Of a stretch of 64,000 nucleotides of DNA, positions 8,181 through 17,517 are shown piece by piece. Within the stretch, counting starts at the first letter, position 1, and each line of letters begins with the position of its first letter. Both the position numbers and the translations under genes were made by a program. Below the pieces are notes generated by a model that was not told the DNA's origin, made no database searches, and saw nothing but the letters and a program-made list of their open reading frames with translations. Source of the stretch: Aldehydirespirator sp965204415 (GTDB lineage: Bacteria; Actinomycetota; Acidimicrobiia; Acidimicrobiales; Aldehydirespiratoraceae); the NCBI GenBank assembly GCA_965204415.1, contig CBDBEL010000001.1, positions 744,001 to 808,000 of the forward strand, given 5' to 3'.

Positions 8181-10217
8181 CTTGCGCACCTTGGACGCCC
8201 CTGGGTCGGCGCCCACCACCAGCGCGGCCGTGCGGCCCGACACCGAGCCCGGCGACGACCCGCCCCGGGCGACGATGGCCTGCTTGGCCTCGTCTCGGCT
8301 GAAGCCCTCCAGCGTGCCGCTGACCACCACCGACTTACCGGCCAGAGTCTGGGGCAGCGCCTCGCCGGCGTCGGCGCCGCCGGGCTCTTCGACCTCCATG
8401 CGCAGCCCGGCCTTGCGCAGTCCGTCGATGAGCGTGCGGTTGCGCGGCTCGTCGAACCAGGCCCGCACCGACGCCGCGATGATCGGCCCGAACCCCTCCA
8501 CCTCGGCCAGGGCGTCGGTGCTGGCCTTCAGGATGCTGTCGATGTCGCCGAACGCGGCGGCCAGCACCTGGGCGTTGACCTGGCCGATCTCGGGGATGCT
8601 CAGCGCGAACAGCAGGCGCGACAGGGGCTGCTGCTTGCTGGCCTCTATGGAGTTGCGCAGGTTGTTCACCGAGATCTGGCCGAAGCCCTCCATCTGCTCG
8701 ATGCGCTCGAAGTCGAGCGAGTACAGCCCGACGACATCGCTCAACAGCTTCTCGCTGACGAACCGGTCGATGTTGCGCTCGCCCAGGAACTCAATGTCCA
8801 TGGCGGCCCGGCCCACGAAGTGCTCGACACGACCCCTGATCTGGCGGGGGCAGTCGTAGTTGACGCACTGCGTGGCCGACATGCCCTCGGCCCGCTGCAG
8901 CGGCTGGCCGCACACCGGGCAGTTGCGGGGAAAGGACCACGGCGCCGACCCGGGGGGCCGCTCCGACAGCACCGGCCCGACCACCTCGGGGATCACCTCG
9001 CCGGCCCGCCGCACGATCACCGTGTCGCCGGGCCGCACGTCCTTGGCCGCCACCTGGTCCTCGTTGTGCAGCGTGGCCGTCGCCACCGTGACCCCGCCCA
9101 CGAACACCGGCTCCAGCCGGGCGAAGGGGGTGGCCTGGCCGGACGGGCCGATCGACACCTCGATGTCGAGCAGCTTGGTGGTGCGCTCCTCGGGCGGGAA
9201 CTTGTATGCGATGGCCCAGCGGGGCGCTTTGGCGTCCACTCCCAGCCGGTCCTGCAGGCCGAGATCGTCGATCTTGACGACGAGGCCGTCGAACTCGTAG
9301 TCGAAGTCGTGGCGGCGGCGCTCGAAGCCGGTGACGTGGGCCTCCACCGCGGCCAGGTCGGGCAGGCACGCCGAGTGCTCGTTTACGGGCAGGCCCAGCG
9401 ACCTCAGCCACTCGAGCGTCTGCATGTGGGAGCTGAAGGCCGGCGCGCCTTCGGCGTAGCCGAGCTGGTAGCACCAGAACGACAGGCCCCGCTCGGCCGT
9501 CACCCGGGCGTCCTTCTGGCGCAGTGAGCCCGCGGCCGCGTTGCGGGGGTTGACGTAGGCCTTCTCTCCCCGCTCGGCCTGGCGGGCGTTGAGCGCCTCG
9601 AAGGTGGAGAGGCGCAGGATCACCTCGCCCCGAACCTCCAGCACCGCCGGCGCGTCGCCGCGCAGGCGGATCGGGATGTCGGCGATGGTGCGCACCGAGT
9701 GGGTGACGTCCTCGCCGGTGCGGCCGTCGCCCCGGGTGGCGGCCCGCACCAGCACCCCGTTCTCGTAGCGGACCGAGATGGCCAGCCCGTCGAACTTCAG
9801 TTCCACCGAGTAGTCCCCGGCACCGGGGTCCTCGAGGATCAACGAGGCCTGCTCGCCGCCCGAGTTGGGCGTGCCAGCGGCCAGGGCCCGATGGACCCGC
9901 TCGTGCCAGGACCGCAACTCCTCGATGTCGAGGGCGTTGTGCAGCGACATCATGGGCGGCTCGTGGCGCACCGGCGCGAAGGCGGTGTCGGGTGGAGCCC
10001 CCACCCGCTGGGTGGGCGAATCGGGGTGGACAAGCTCCGGGTGCCGCTCCTCCAGGGTCTTCAGATCCCTGAGCAGGCTGTCGAAGTCGCCGTCGGGGAT
10101 CTCGGGCTTGCCCGCGTAGTAGAGGGCCGAATGGTGGTTCAGCAGGGCCTGAAGCTCGCGGACGCGCGCCGCCGAGTCGGGGGCTGTGCCGGAGTCTGCG
10201 GTGTCTGCGCCGGCCAT
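8088..10217 (-). CDS. ligA: NAD+-dependent DNA ligase
   Basis: Seals nicks in duplex DNA in replication and repair, using NAD+ to adenylate itself. At 709 residues it has normal family length. Visible parts: domain Ia with Tyr residues (HHSALYYAG, near 28-36), active-site lysine K141 in KFDG, OB fold, a four-Cys zinc finger (CPVCG ... CVNYDCP, about 410-440), helix-hairpin-helix repeats, and a C-terminal BRCT domain (LAGKSVVVSGTLEGF, from about 622). The end is odd: a 68-base tandem duplication moved the stop, so the protein now ends GELPSPPASG, whereas the duplicate downstream still encodes VIDEAAFRELLDTGEIP and a stop. The BRCT core seems intact, so the enzyme should work. Confidence 0.98.
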   Translation of the reverse strand: MAGADTADSGTAPDSAARVRELQALLNHHSALYYAGKPEIPDGDFDSLLRDLKTLEERHPELVHPDSPTQRVGAPPDTAFAPVRHEPPMMSLHNALDIEELRSWHERVHRALAAGTPNSGGEQASLILEDPGAGDYSVELKFDGLAISVRYENGVLVRAATRGDGRTGEDVTHSVRTIADIPIRLRGDAPAVLEVRGEVILRLSTFEALNARQAERGEKAYVNPRNAAAGSLRQKDARVTAERGLSFWCYQLGYAEGAPAFSSHMQTLEWLRSLGLPVNEHSACLPDLAAVEAHVTGFERRRHDFDYEFDGLVVKIDDLGLQDRLGVDAKAPRWAIAYKFPPEERTTKLLDIEVSIGPSGQATPFARLEPVFVGGVTVATATLHNEDQVAAKDVRPGDTVIVRRAGEVIPEVVGPVLSERPPGSAPWSFPRNCPVCGQPLQRAEGMSATQCVNYDCPRQIRGRVEHFVGRAAMDIEFLGERNIDRFVSEKLLSDVVGLYSLDFERIEQMEGFGQISVNNLRNSIEASKQQPLSRLLFALSIPEIGQVNAQVLAAAFGDIDSILKASTDALAEVEGFGPIIAASVRAWFDEPRNRTLIDGLRKAGLRMEVEEPGGADAGEALPQTLAGKSVVVSGTLEGFSRDEAKQAIVARGGSSPGSVSGRTAALVVGADPGASKVRKAESSGVPVIDEAAFRQLLDTGELPSPPASG

Positions 10218-10289
10218 CAGCGTGAGGCTACATCCGAGGTGTGAAGCCGAGCGGACGGCATGCGTTGCGCCGGATCGCGGCGGTGGTGA

Positions 10290-10344
10290 GCGAGGCCGTG
10301 GCCCGAGCGGCCCTCAGCTCGCAGCGAACAAGAGCGGGATCAAC
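10290..10344. repeat. dispersed short repeat, copy 1
   Basis: A stretch of about 55 bases containing GCGAGGCCGTGGCCCGAGCG and then CAGCGAACAAGAGCGGGA. The same sequence occurs at 61513-61566 and, in shorter form, at 59344-59382. All three lie between genes. This copy sits between the ligA start and the membrane protein at 10381. The function is unknown. Confidence 0.75.
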
Positions 10345-10380
10345 AACCGCCTTGGCGCTGCCCGGTGACACAATTGCGGC

Positions 10381-11292
10381 ATGCGAGGTGACGCCCGCTC
10401 CGCCGAACGAACCCGGACCCGGACCGCGCTGCTGGTGCGGGCCGCGGCGGTCGTAGCCTGGCTGGTGACCGGAGTGGCCGCATTGCTCGGTGACTTGATC
10501 CACCCTTCGCTGAGACCCGCAGACGATGCCGCCCAGACAACGGTGATCGTCGCCATGTGGCTCGCCTATGCCGTGGTGCTTGCCGCGCTGCTGCTGCCGG
10601 GCCCACGGGCGCTGACCGTGGCCCGCATCGGGATGCCTGCCGGCGGGCTGGAGGCGGCCCTGGCCGCAGCCGACCCCAACGACTCCGTCGCCGTCGTCGC
10701 GCTCTTCGCCGGGCTGGTCGGAACCATCGTGGTGCTGCAACCCCTGTACGCCGAGGCCCATGTGGACGCAGCCAGCTACGGCGACGAGCGCCGCTTCCTG
10801 CTGCGCCCGCCCGGGCCGGTGATGATCGCGCTGATCGTGCCAATGTGGGCCGTCGCAGTGGCCGGCGTGGCCGCCGGACCCCTGCTGCTGGCCGACCGGG
10901 GATGGCCCGCGGGAATCATGGCTGCCGCGGTGGGGCTGCCGGTCGCAGCCTTCGCAGCCCACGCCCTGTTCCGCCTGTCCCGGCGCTGGTTGGTGTTCGT
11001 GCCCAACGGGCTGGTCGTCCACGACCATCTGGCCGTGACCGAGCCACTGCCGTTGAGTCGTCGAACCGTCGACTCGATCGGTCCGGCACGGACGAGCACC
11101 GGCGCCGCCGATCTGACCGCCCAGGCCTTCGGCATGGCCCTGGAGTTGCGCCTCACCGAGCCTGTGAAGGTCGGCGTGATGACGGGTCGCAATCGCAGCG
11201 AGGAGCGCTCGCTGACGGCGCTGCTGATGTCTCCGAGCCGGCCTGCGGCGGTGCTGGCCACCGCCGAGCGCCGCGGCCTGCAGATCGGCTGA
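10381..11292 (+). CDS. multi-pass membrane protein of unknown function
   Basis: A 303-residue protein with about six hydrophobic segments: near 20-38, 53-72, 102-120, 143-166, 178-196, and weaker ones between. The last third (about 205-303) is soluble, starts RRWLVFVPNGLVVHDHLAV and resembles a PH-like fold in pattern only. I do not recognise a named family. The end reads AAVLATAERRGLQIG; a near-identical 3' fragment (AVLATAERRGIKLS and stop) sits alone at 22260-22307, which suggests a second copy of this gene once existed beyond the catabolic operon. The start ATG follows a non-coding stretch of 160 bases. It ends 10 bases from the convergent LLM gene. Confidence 0.75.
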   Translation: MRGDARSAERTRTRTALLVRAAAVVAWLVTGVAALLGDLIHPSLRPADDAAQTTVIVAMWLAYAVVLAALLLPGPRALTVARIGMPAGGLEAALAAADPNDSVAVVALFAGLVGTIVVLQPLYAEAHVDAASYGDERRFLLRPPGPVMIALIVPMWAVAVAGVAAGPLLLADRGWPAGIMAAAVGLPVAAFAAHALFRLSRRWLVFVPNGLVVHDHLAVTEPLPLSRRTVDSIGPARTSTGAADLTAQAFGMALELRLTEPVKVGVMTGRNRSEERSLTALLMSPSRPAAVLATAERRGLQIG

Positions 11293-11302
11293 CGCCGAGC
11301 AG

Positions 11303-12337
11303 CTACTTGAGCGCCGCGTCCATCAAGGGCCGCACCTCCGTGGCGATGCGCTCCCAGGTGCCCAGGATTCCCTCCACAACCGGCTGGTCCTTGTATGCCG
11401 GGCCTGGTCCCAGGATCATGTTGACGATGATCTGGTCGATCCCGAGCTCGGCCTGCTTCACGAACTCCTCGGCGATCACCTCAACAGGACCGATCGCCAT
11501 CCGCTCATAGGCCGCCACATAGTCGCGCACGTAGTCGCCGCCAGTGCCGTACTCCTCGCCGACTCGGTTCAACTCGGCCTCGACGTCGGGCATGTCGTCG
11601 GTCACCCACACCGACACGCAGCGCGAGAACTTGATCGGTGCGGGGTCGCGTCCGATGTCTCGGCACAGTGACTGGACCTGCTCGATGGTCGCGGCGACAT
11701 CGTCGTCGTGTTTGGAGTAGAAGTTGACGCCGTCGGCGTGGCGGGCGGCCACGCGCGGCATGACTGTGCGGCCGAACACGAGACCGATCCAGATCGGTGG
11801 GTGAGGCTTCTGCAGCGGCTTCGGGGCAAGCGTGGCGTCCCGCAGTTGGTAGTGCTTGCCCCCGTAGGTCACGCGCTCCTGTGTCCAGAGTCCCTTGATG
11901 ATCTCGATCTCCTCTTCGAGGATCTCGATGCGTTCGGGCGGCTCCGGATAGCGCAGTCCCCACGGCTCGTATTGATGGGGCTCGTCTCCGGGACCCATCC
12001 CCAAGTCGAGGCGCCCGCCGCTGGTGTTGTCGAAGGACGCCGTCATCTTGGCGAAGACGCTCGGGTGGCGCCGCCCCATCGGTGTGACGAGCGATCCGAG
12101 CCTGATGCGCGACGTGGCCTCGCCCAACGCACCCAGGACGCTCCAAGAGTCGTACACCGCGGCATCGGGCTTCCAGGGCACCGGCCCGACCACGTTGTCG
12201 TGGATCCAAGCGGTGTGGAATCCCAGTTCCTCCGCACGCAGGAACATGGCGCGGACCTGCCGCCAGGTCACCTCGACCGGAAGCACATAGACGTCCAGCT
12301 TGGGCACAGGGACTTCGCGCCCGCCCGGTCCGGTCAT
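11303..12337 (-). CDS. LLM-class (luciferase-like) F420/flavin-dependent oxidoreductase
   Basis: A 344-residue TIM-barrel enzyme of the bacterial luciferase-like superfamily, expected to use F420 or FMN to reduce or mono-oxygenate a small molecule. Family marks are AEELGFHTAWIHDN near the N terminus, GSLVTPMGRRHPSVFAKM and SGGRLDLGMGPGDE in the middle, and KPHPPIWIGLVFG later. It lies 61 bases downstream of the tetR gene on the same strand and is probably co-transcribed with it. A second LLM enzyme ends the divergent operon (21278-22252), so the pair likely belongs to one pathway. The substrate cannot be read from sequence. Confidence 0.88.
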   Translation of the reverse strand: MTGPGGREVPVPKLDVYVLPVEVTWRQVRAMFLRAEELGFHTAWIHDNVVGPVPWKPDAAVYDSWSVLGALGEATSRIRLGSLVTPMGRRHPSVFAKMTASFDNTSGGRLDLGMGPGDEPHQYEPWGLRYPEPPERIEILEEEIEIIKGLWTQERVTYGGKHYQLRDATLAPKPLQKPHPPIWIGLVFGRTVMPRVAARHADGVNFYSKHDDDVAATIEQVQSLCRDIGRDPAPIKFSRCVSVWVTDDMPDVEAELNRVGEEYGTGGDYVRDYVAAYERMAIGPVEVIAEEFVKQAELGIDQIIVNMILGPGPAYKDQPVVEGILGTWERIATEVRPLMDAALK

Positions 12338-12398
12338 CGGCGGATCGCTTCTCGTCGACGCCGGGCGATCGAGTCGCCCTCCCGCATGGCCAACGATC

Positions 12399-13082
12399 TC
12401 ACACGGCCACCAGAGTCTCGGCCTCGGCGATCGCCCGATCCACTTGAGACGGCGACGTCAACAGCGCGGCCAGTGCAGCCCGGGCCACATGGTGGGCTGC
12501 GCCGCGAGGTGTCACCGGCCCGCCTCGCTCGAACCAGGTGATGATGCTCTCGATCATCCCGAATGTGGCGTCGACGGCCAAGCGGACATCGGGGCAGGAC
12601 AACGACCCGTGCCGCACACCCGCCGAGATGGTGTCGCGGTACCGGTTCTTGAGCTGCTCGCGTCTGGCCCAGAAGTGGTCGAACTCGTCGCTTCGTGCTT
12701 CGGGGAGCAGCATCAGACTGGCGAGATTCTGCTCGCCCGACGCCAGGTTGAGGCAGTCAGTCGACAGCAGGAGCCACAGGCGGCACTCGGGCGGCAATGC
12801 TGGGGCGACTTCATCAATCATCGACAGGGCAGGCTCGACGGTCCGGTCGAGAAGCTCGGCGAAAATGTCCTTCTTCCGGGGGAAGTAGTGGCTCAACGAC
12901 CCCTGTCGCAAGCCGACGGCTGCCGCGATCTGACGGGTGGTGGTAGCCGCGTAGCCCTGACGGACGAACAGCTCGGCCGAGGCCGCGAGGATCTGCTCCC
13001 CGACATCACCTTCGGGAATGCGTTTGTCGGCCCGCGGGCGGCCGATCCGCTTGACCGGGGGATTGAGGTTGTCGTTTGACAT
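12399..13082 (-). CDS. TetR-family transcriptional regulator
   Basis: A ligand-responsive repressor. The DNA-binding domain is near the N terminus: EQILAASAELFVRQGYAATTTRQIAAAVGLRQGSLSHYFPRKKDIFAELL, here counted from ATG at 13082 (MSNDNLNPP). The rest is an all-helical ligand-binding and dimerisation domain. An upstream in-frame ATG at 13118 would add 12 residues, but it lies inside the palindrome at 13113-13132, so I prefer 13082. The gene diverges from the liv-type transport operon and probably represses both itself and the operon until the substrate appears. Confidence 0.9.
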   Translation of the reverse strand: MSNDNLNPPVKRIGRPRADKRIPEGDVGEQILAASAELFVRQGYAATTTRQIAAAVGLRQGSLSHYFPRKKDIFAELLDRTVEPALSMIDEVAPALPPECRLWLLLSTDCLNLASGEQNLASLMLLPEARSDEFDHFWARREQLKNRYRDTISAGVRHGSLSCPDVRLAVDATFGMIESIITWFERGGPVTPRGAAHHVARAALAALLTSPSQVDRAIAEAETLVAV

Positions 13083-13112
13083 GGATGGAAGCCAACCATA
13101 GTCTCTTGCTAA

Positions 13113-13132
13113 TTTCATTCAGTCGAACGAAA
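13113..13132. promoter_or_regulatory. palindromic operator, likely TetR site
   Basis: TTTCATTC-AGTC-GAACGAAA: two 8-base arms with one mismatch around a 4-base spacer, in the 92 bases between the divergent tetR and substrate-binding protein genes. Size and position are typical for a TetR operator. Flanking sequence contains a wider pair, GCTAA at about 13108 and TTAGC at about 13147, that may form a second site. Confidence 0.65.
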
Positions 13133-13174
13133 GATACCACCGAAAGTTAGCCTGGTCGAGAGATTGGAGCAACC

Positions 13175-14551
13175 ATGAAGGGCCAACGAGTGAAGGCAAG
13201 GACAGGAACAGAGACGGGCACGAGTTCTCATCAAACCTCCGCCAGGGGGGTTCGGATGCTCGTGGGATTGGCCGCGATGTTCACGTTGATCGCCGCCGCC
13301 TGCGGCGACGACGACTCGACCCAAGCCGAGGCACCGCCAACAACGGCCGCCCCGGTAGAAGAGCCCGCCCCGGAGACAACGGCCGCCCCAGAAACAACGG
13401 CCGCCCCGGCAGAGGAGGCTCCAGAACCCGACGATGCCGCGCCCGAGGCTGCCATGGACCCGGTCAGAATCGGATTCGACTCCCAGGAAGAGGAGCTCTT
13501 CTCCATAATCGAAGCCCGCAGGGCCGCCGAGGCCGCGGTGGCTTACATAAACGCCGAACTCGGTGGTGTGGACGGGCACCCGCTGGAGCTCGAGGTCTGC
13601 ACCTCGGGCGACGGTCCCGAAGGCGCAGTGGCATGCGCTCAGCAGTTCGCCAACGACGACGACATCCATGTGATGATCACCAGCAGCTTCTCGAGCAACG
13701 AGGCTGCAGAGGTCACGGTCCCGGCCGGGCTGCCCCAGCTGGCACTGGCCAACCTGCCCGACGACTGGCAGCGCCCGACGGAATGGATCTTCGATCCCGG
13801 CTTCCTGGGATTGATGCAGGGCCCCGTGGCTTATGCGGCTGATGCCCTCGTTGCCAGCACGGTGACGATCATCTGCCTTGACGACCCCTTCTTCCTGGAG
13901 GCGTGCGATGCAGCTAGCGTCTTCGCCGAGAACGCCGGACTGGAGGTGGCTGGCATCACGCCCGCGGCCTACGAGCAGGCGGACTACATCGGCGTGGCCA
14001 CCGCGTCGGGAGCGGCCGACGTGGACGTCGTGATGGCGGCCATCGACGGCACCCAGTGCTCACCGCTGGCCGACGCGCTGTCGTCGCTGTCAGTCGAAAC
14101 GACCGTCATCACCTTCGACACCTGCGCCCTGGAGGACACCGTGGCGAGCGGCGCCATAGACGGGTGGCTGGTGTTCGGCGCCAGCGCTCTGCCGGTCGAC
14201 CCGTCCCTGGCCGACGACGCGATCCTCGAAGGTCAACGGATCATCGAGACCTACGGATCCGAGGAAGCCGAGGTCTACGGCCTCGCCGGCTGGGCTCTCG
14301 TTTCTGTGCTCGGTGTCCATGCAGCGCTGGTCGACGTGGGATACGACGGTCTCTCCCGCGAGGCAGTCAATGAAGCGCTGAGCCGGACGCAGCTCTCGAC
14401 CGGCTACTACGCAGATGTCTCCTGTCCGGGACCCGACCCGTTCCCAGGTGCCTGCGTATCGAGCCTTGTCGTGCTTGAAGTCGACGGCACAGTGATGAAG
14501 TCTGTCGGCGAAGCTCCGATCGACTTCGCCGAATTCGAGGCTCTCGGCTGA
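13175..14551 (+). CDS. ABC transporter substrate-binding lipoprotein (LivJ/LivK type)
   Basis: Captures the substrate outside the membrane for the importer encoded downstream. Residues 28-43 form a hydrophobic segment ending in the lipobox LIAAAC, with lipid-modified Cys43 followed by GDDD. An Ala/Pro/Glu/Thr-rich spacer (about 50-95, repeated ETTAAP) lifts the domain off the membrane. The rest is a two-lobed type I periplasmic-binding fold (PVRIGFDSQEEELFS ... VDGHPLELEVCTSG ... VMITSSFSSNEAAEV). TTGGAG lies 6 bases before the ATG. The ligand is not leucine by proof; neighbours suggest an organic acid or aromatic compound. First gene of the operon, just after the operator. Confidence 0.9.
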   Translation: MKGQRVKARTGTETGTSSHQTSARGVRMLVGLAAMFTLIAAACGDDDSTQAEAPPTTAAPVEEPAPETTAAPETTAAPAEEAPEPDDAAPEAAMDPVRIGFDSQEEELFSIIEARRAAEAAVAYINAELGGVDGHPLELEVCTSGDGPEGAVACAQQFANDDDIHVMITSSFSSNEAAEVTVPAGLPQLALANLPDDWQRPTEWIFDPGFLGLMQGPVAYAADALVASTVTIICLDDPFFLEACDAASVFAENAGLEVAGITPAAYEQADYIGVATASGAADVDVVMAAIDGTQCSPLADALSSLSVETTVITFDTCALEDTVASGAIDGWLVFGASALPVDPSLADDAILEGQRIIETYGSEEAEVYGLAGWALVSVLGVHAALVDVGYDGLSREAVNEALSRTQLSTGYYADVSCPGPDPFPGACVSSLVVLEVDGTVMKSVGEAPIDFAEFEALG

Positions 14552-14561
14552 GAAACTGCCG

Positions 14562-14583
14562 GAGGCCCCGACCGGGCGGCCTC
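14562..14583 (+). terminator. intercistronic hairpin after the binding-protein gene
   Basis: GAGGC-CCCG-AC-CGGG-CG-GCCTC can fold into a stem of nine GC-rich pairs with a small bulge. It lies 10 bases after the stop of the binding-protein gene and before the permease. No T run follows. Such hairpins often protect the binding-protein mRNA or cut read-through, giving more binding protein than permease. Confidence 0.4.
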
Positions 14584-14638
14584 AAGCCTCCCCGTCCAGA
14601 ATGACGATGGGATCAACTGAAGTCGTCGACGGCGGACC

Positions 14639-16708
14639 ATGAGCCTCTATCTCCAATTCCTGCTCATCGGTATCGGAACCGGTGTCATCATCGGCGCGCT
14701 GGCGATCGGGCTCACCCTGAGTTTCCGAGCCTCGGGCGTCATCAACTTCGGTCACGGAGCTATCGCGACCTATGTCACCTATGTGTTCGTCGAGATGCGC
14801 AACAACGGCGAATACCCGGTGCCCCCGGTGCCCAATCCGCTGGCCCTGGCCGCCGGCGTGGCCGGATGGTTCGGCCTCCACTTCGACACGCCCGACTTCC
14901 CGACCGTCATCGATGTGGGCGAGGGCACCTCCCTGCCAACTGCGATAGCCGTAGCGATGGCCACCGCGGTGCTGCTGGGACTCGCAGCTCACTTCCTGGT
15001 CTTCAGACCGCTGCGCTACGCACCGGCCACGGCCAAAGTGGTGGCCTCGATCGGCATGCTGCTGTCACTGCAGGCCGTTGTGGTGCTGAGGTTCGGGTCG
15101 CAGCCCAAGCACGCGGAGGCACTGCTTCCCGACGCCACCGTGAACGTTCTGGGAGCGCAGATACCTCGTGATCGCTTCCTGCTGCTCGGGCTGTTGCTGG
15201 CGGTCACTCTGGCGTTATGGGCCGCCTTCCGCTTCACCCGCTTCGGCATCGCCACCCGCGCCTCAGCCGAGAACGAGGAGATCGCCACCCTGCTGGGTTA
15301 CTCGGCCGACTTCCAGGCCGCGGTGAGCTGGGTCGTCGCCAGCGTGGTCGCCGGCGGCGTCGGCATCCTGGTGGCACCGATAACGGGGGTCAGCCCGGGC
15401 CGGATGACGCTACTGATCGTGCCCGCAGTGGCCGCGGCCCTTGTAGGGGCGTTCTCATCGTTCTGGGCATCCGCGCTGGCGGGGGTGGGGATCGGCATGG
15501 CTCAGAGCCTGATCTTCATCCTGGAGCAGCGTCAGGGCTGGGTGCCGGACCTGGACCTTGCCGAGATCTTGCCGCTCGCGGTGATCGCCGTGGTCATGGC
15601 TCTGCGGGGAGACGCCATTCCGGGGCGCGGCGCGGTCGGCAGCGAGCGATTGCCTCTGGCCTACGCCGACCGGATACGGCCGGTGCCGGTAGCCCTGTTC
15701 GTGCTCGCCGTTCTGGCCGCGTCGATCTGGCTGCCCTTCGAGTACCGCAACGGGATCAACAATTCACTGATCGGGATCATCCTTGCGCTGAGCCTGGTGG
15801 TCGTCACCGGTTTCGTCGGTCAGGTGTCCCTAGCCCAGGTGGCGCTGTCAGGGATCGCCGCCTTCGGACTCGGGTCGTACGTCGCAGAGGCGGGCATCCC
15901 GTTCATTCTCGGCTATCCGATGGCCATCGCGACCGCGGCCCTGTTCGGGCTGGGGGTGGGGGTGCTGGCGCTGCGGTCGAGAGGCCCGAGCCTGGCCATC
16001 ATCACCCTCGGCGCGGGGATCGCGATCGAGGCTGTCCTCTTCCGCCGTGACGGATGGTTCGGGACTTCGCGGCGAGCTAGAGCGGAGGCACCCGAGTTGT
16101 TCGGGATCGAGTTCGGCTCGGTCTCGGAGTTCTTCCTCGGCGACGACAAGCAGCCATCGCCGGCTATCGGAGTGCTGATCCTGGCCGTGGCTGTGGCCGC
16201 ATGCGTGTTCGTGTCGCTGCTGCGTCGCAGCCCCACCGGCCGCCAGATGCTCGCAGTGCGAGCCAACGAGCGGGCGGCGGCAGCCGCCGGTGTCAACGTT
16301 GCCCGCATCAAGCTGAGCGCGTTCATGATCGGCGCTGGTTTGGCCGGCGCGGCGGGGGGACTCAAGGCGGCACAACTCGGATCGTTCCAGTCCGACACGT
16401 TCGGATGGACGGCCTCGCTGGTGCTGATCGCCTACGCCTACCTCGGCGGCATCAGCACCGTGAGCGGCGCCTTGTGGACCGGCACGCTGGTGGGAGCGGG
16501 CATCGGCACCGTTGTCGGCGAGGAGTTCATTGTGCTCGGCCGTTATGAGACCTACATCGCGGGGACCTTCTTGATTGCCGAGCTGGCCTTCGACGCCGAC
16601 GGCATTGCCGGATCGACTAGACGCTTCAATCGGTACGTGGCCAGTAAGTTGCGTGCCCTCCGCCACCACGGAGCGCCCGCTTCAGCGCCGACGGGCGGCG
16701 TGCTGTGA
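14639..16708 (+). CDS. fused LivH-LivM ABC permease
   Basis: A single 689-residue membrane protein containing both permease subunits of a branched-chain amino acid type importer. The first half (about 1-320) is LivH-like: FRASGVINFGHGAIATY near 30-47 and the FGIATRASAENEEIATLLGY coupling loop near 203-222. The second half (about 345-660) is LivM-like: NNSLIGIILALSLVVVTGFVGQVSLAQ and RSPTGRQMLAVRANERAAAAAGVN. In most bacteria these are separate genes; fusion removes the need to match their amounts. It starts 87 bases after the binding-protein gene and overlaps the livG start (GTGA). Confidence 0.92.
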   Translation: MSLYLQFLLIGIGTGVIIGALAIGLTLSFRASGVINFGHGAIATYVTYVFVEMRNNGEYPVPPVPNPLALAAGVAGWFGLHFDTPDFPTVIDVGEGTSLPTAIAVAMATAVLLGLAAHFLVFRPLRYAPATAKVVASIGMLLSLQAVVVLRFGSQPKHAEALLPDATVNVLGAQIPRDRFLLLGLLLAVTLALWAAFRFTRFGIATRASAENEEIATLLGYSADFQAAVSWVVASVVAGGVGILVAPITGVSPGRMTLLIVPAVAAALVGAFSSFWASALAGVGIGMAQSLIFILEQRQGWVPDLDLAEILPLAVIAVVMALRGDAIPGRGAVGSERLPLAYADRIRPVPVALFVLAVLAASIWLPFEYRNGINNSLIGIILALSLVVVTGFVGQVSLAQVALSGIAAFGLGSYVAEAGIPFILGYPMAIATAALFGLGVGVLALRSRGPSLAIITLGAGIAIEAVLFRRDGWFGTSRRARAEAPELFGIEFGSVSEFFLGDDKQPSPAIGVLILAVAVAACVFVSLLRRSPTGRQMLAVRANERAAAAAGVNVARIKLSAFMIGAGLAGAAGGLKAAQLGSFQSDTFGWTASLVLIAYAYLGGISTVSGALWTGTLVGAGIGTVVGEEFIVLGRYETYIAGTFLIAELAFDADGIAGSTRRFNRYVASKLRALRHHGAPASAPTGGVL

Positions 16709-17517
16709 GTCCCACCGTGCTTGAGAGCCGGGCCCTGCGGGTGGCCTTCGGCGGGGTGCAGGCACTGGCGGGCGTGGACATCGTGTGTCGCCAGGCCGAG
16801 CTGACCGGCCTCATAGGCCCCAACGGCGCGGGAAAGACGACGTTCATCGACGCGGTCACCGGGTTCTTGCCGTCCAACGCGTCGGGCGAGGTCCTGCTCG
16901 ACGGGCAGGACATCAACTCGGCCCCGCCCCACGAGCGGTCCCAACGGGGCCTCAACCGGACCTGGCAGTCTCTGGAACTCTTCGACGACATCGACGTCTG
17001 GTCGAACCTTGCCGTTGCCAGCCAGCCCCTGACGCTGCGCCGAGCCGTCACCGGGCTATGGCGTCGCCAGCACGACGAGCGCGTCGAGGAGGTGCTGGAA
17101 CGATTCGACCTGTCCGGTGTGAGCTCCCGGCTGCCTCAGGAGTTGTCACTGGGCCAACGCAAGCTGGTGGGGATCGCCCGGGCCATGGTGGCTCGGTCGC
17201 GTATCGTGCTGCTGGACGAGCCGGCGGCAGGCCTCGACCGGGCAGAGACGGCCTGGCTCGGTGCCCGGCTGCGCGCCATGGTCGAGGACGGCGCCACGCT
17301 GCTTCTGGTGGACCACGACATGGATCTGGTGCTCTCGGTGTGTGACCGCATCTTCGTGCTGGAGTTCGGATCGGTCATCGCCGAGGGAACTCCCGAAGAG
17401 GTCCGCCAGGATCCGCGCGTAGTGGAGGCCTACCTGGGTGAGGAGCACTCGGAGGAGGGAGATCGCTCGGCGAGCCCGCCAGAGGCCCCGCGTGGACATC
17501 GTGAGGCTCCGAGATGA
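16705..17517 (+). CDS. ABC transporter ATP-binding protein, LivG type
   Basis: One of two ATPases that power the importer. Walker A is GPNGAGKTT (about 32-40), the signature is LSLGQRK, Walker B is IVLLDEPAAGLD, and the switch His is in LLLVDHDMDLV. A C-terminal extension of about 25 residues, rich in Glu, Pro and Arg, follows the core. The GTG start overlaps the permease stop by 4 bases and its own stop overlaps the next ATG, so translation is coupled. Confidence 0.92.
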   Translation: MSPTVLESRALRVAFGGVQALAGVDIVCRQAELTGLIGPNGAGKTTFIDAVTGFLPSNASGEVLLDGQDINSAPPHERSQRGLNRTWQSLELFDDIDVWSNLAVASQPLTLRRAVTGLWRRQHDERVEEVLERFDLSGVSSRLPQELSLGQRKLVGIARAMVARSRIVLLDEPAAGLDRAETAWLGARLRAMVEDGATLLLVDHDMDLVLSVCDRIFVLEFGSVIAEGTPEEVRQDPRVVEAYLGEEHSEEGDRSASPPEAPRGHREAPR

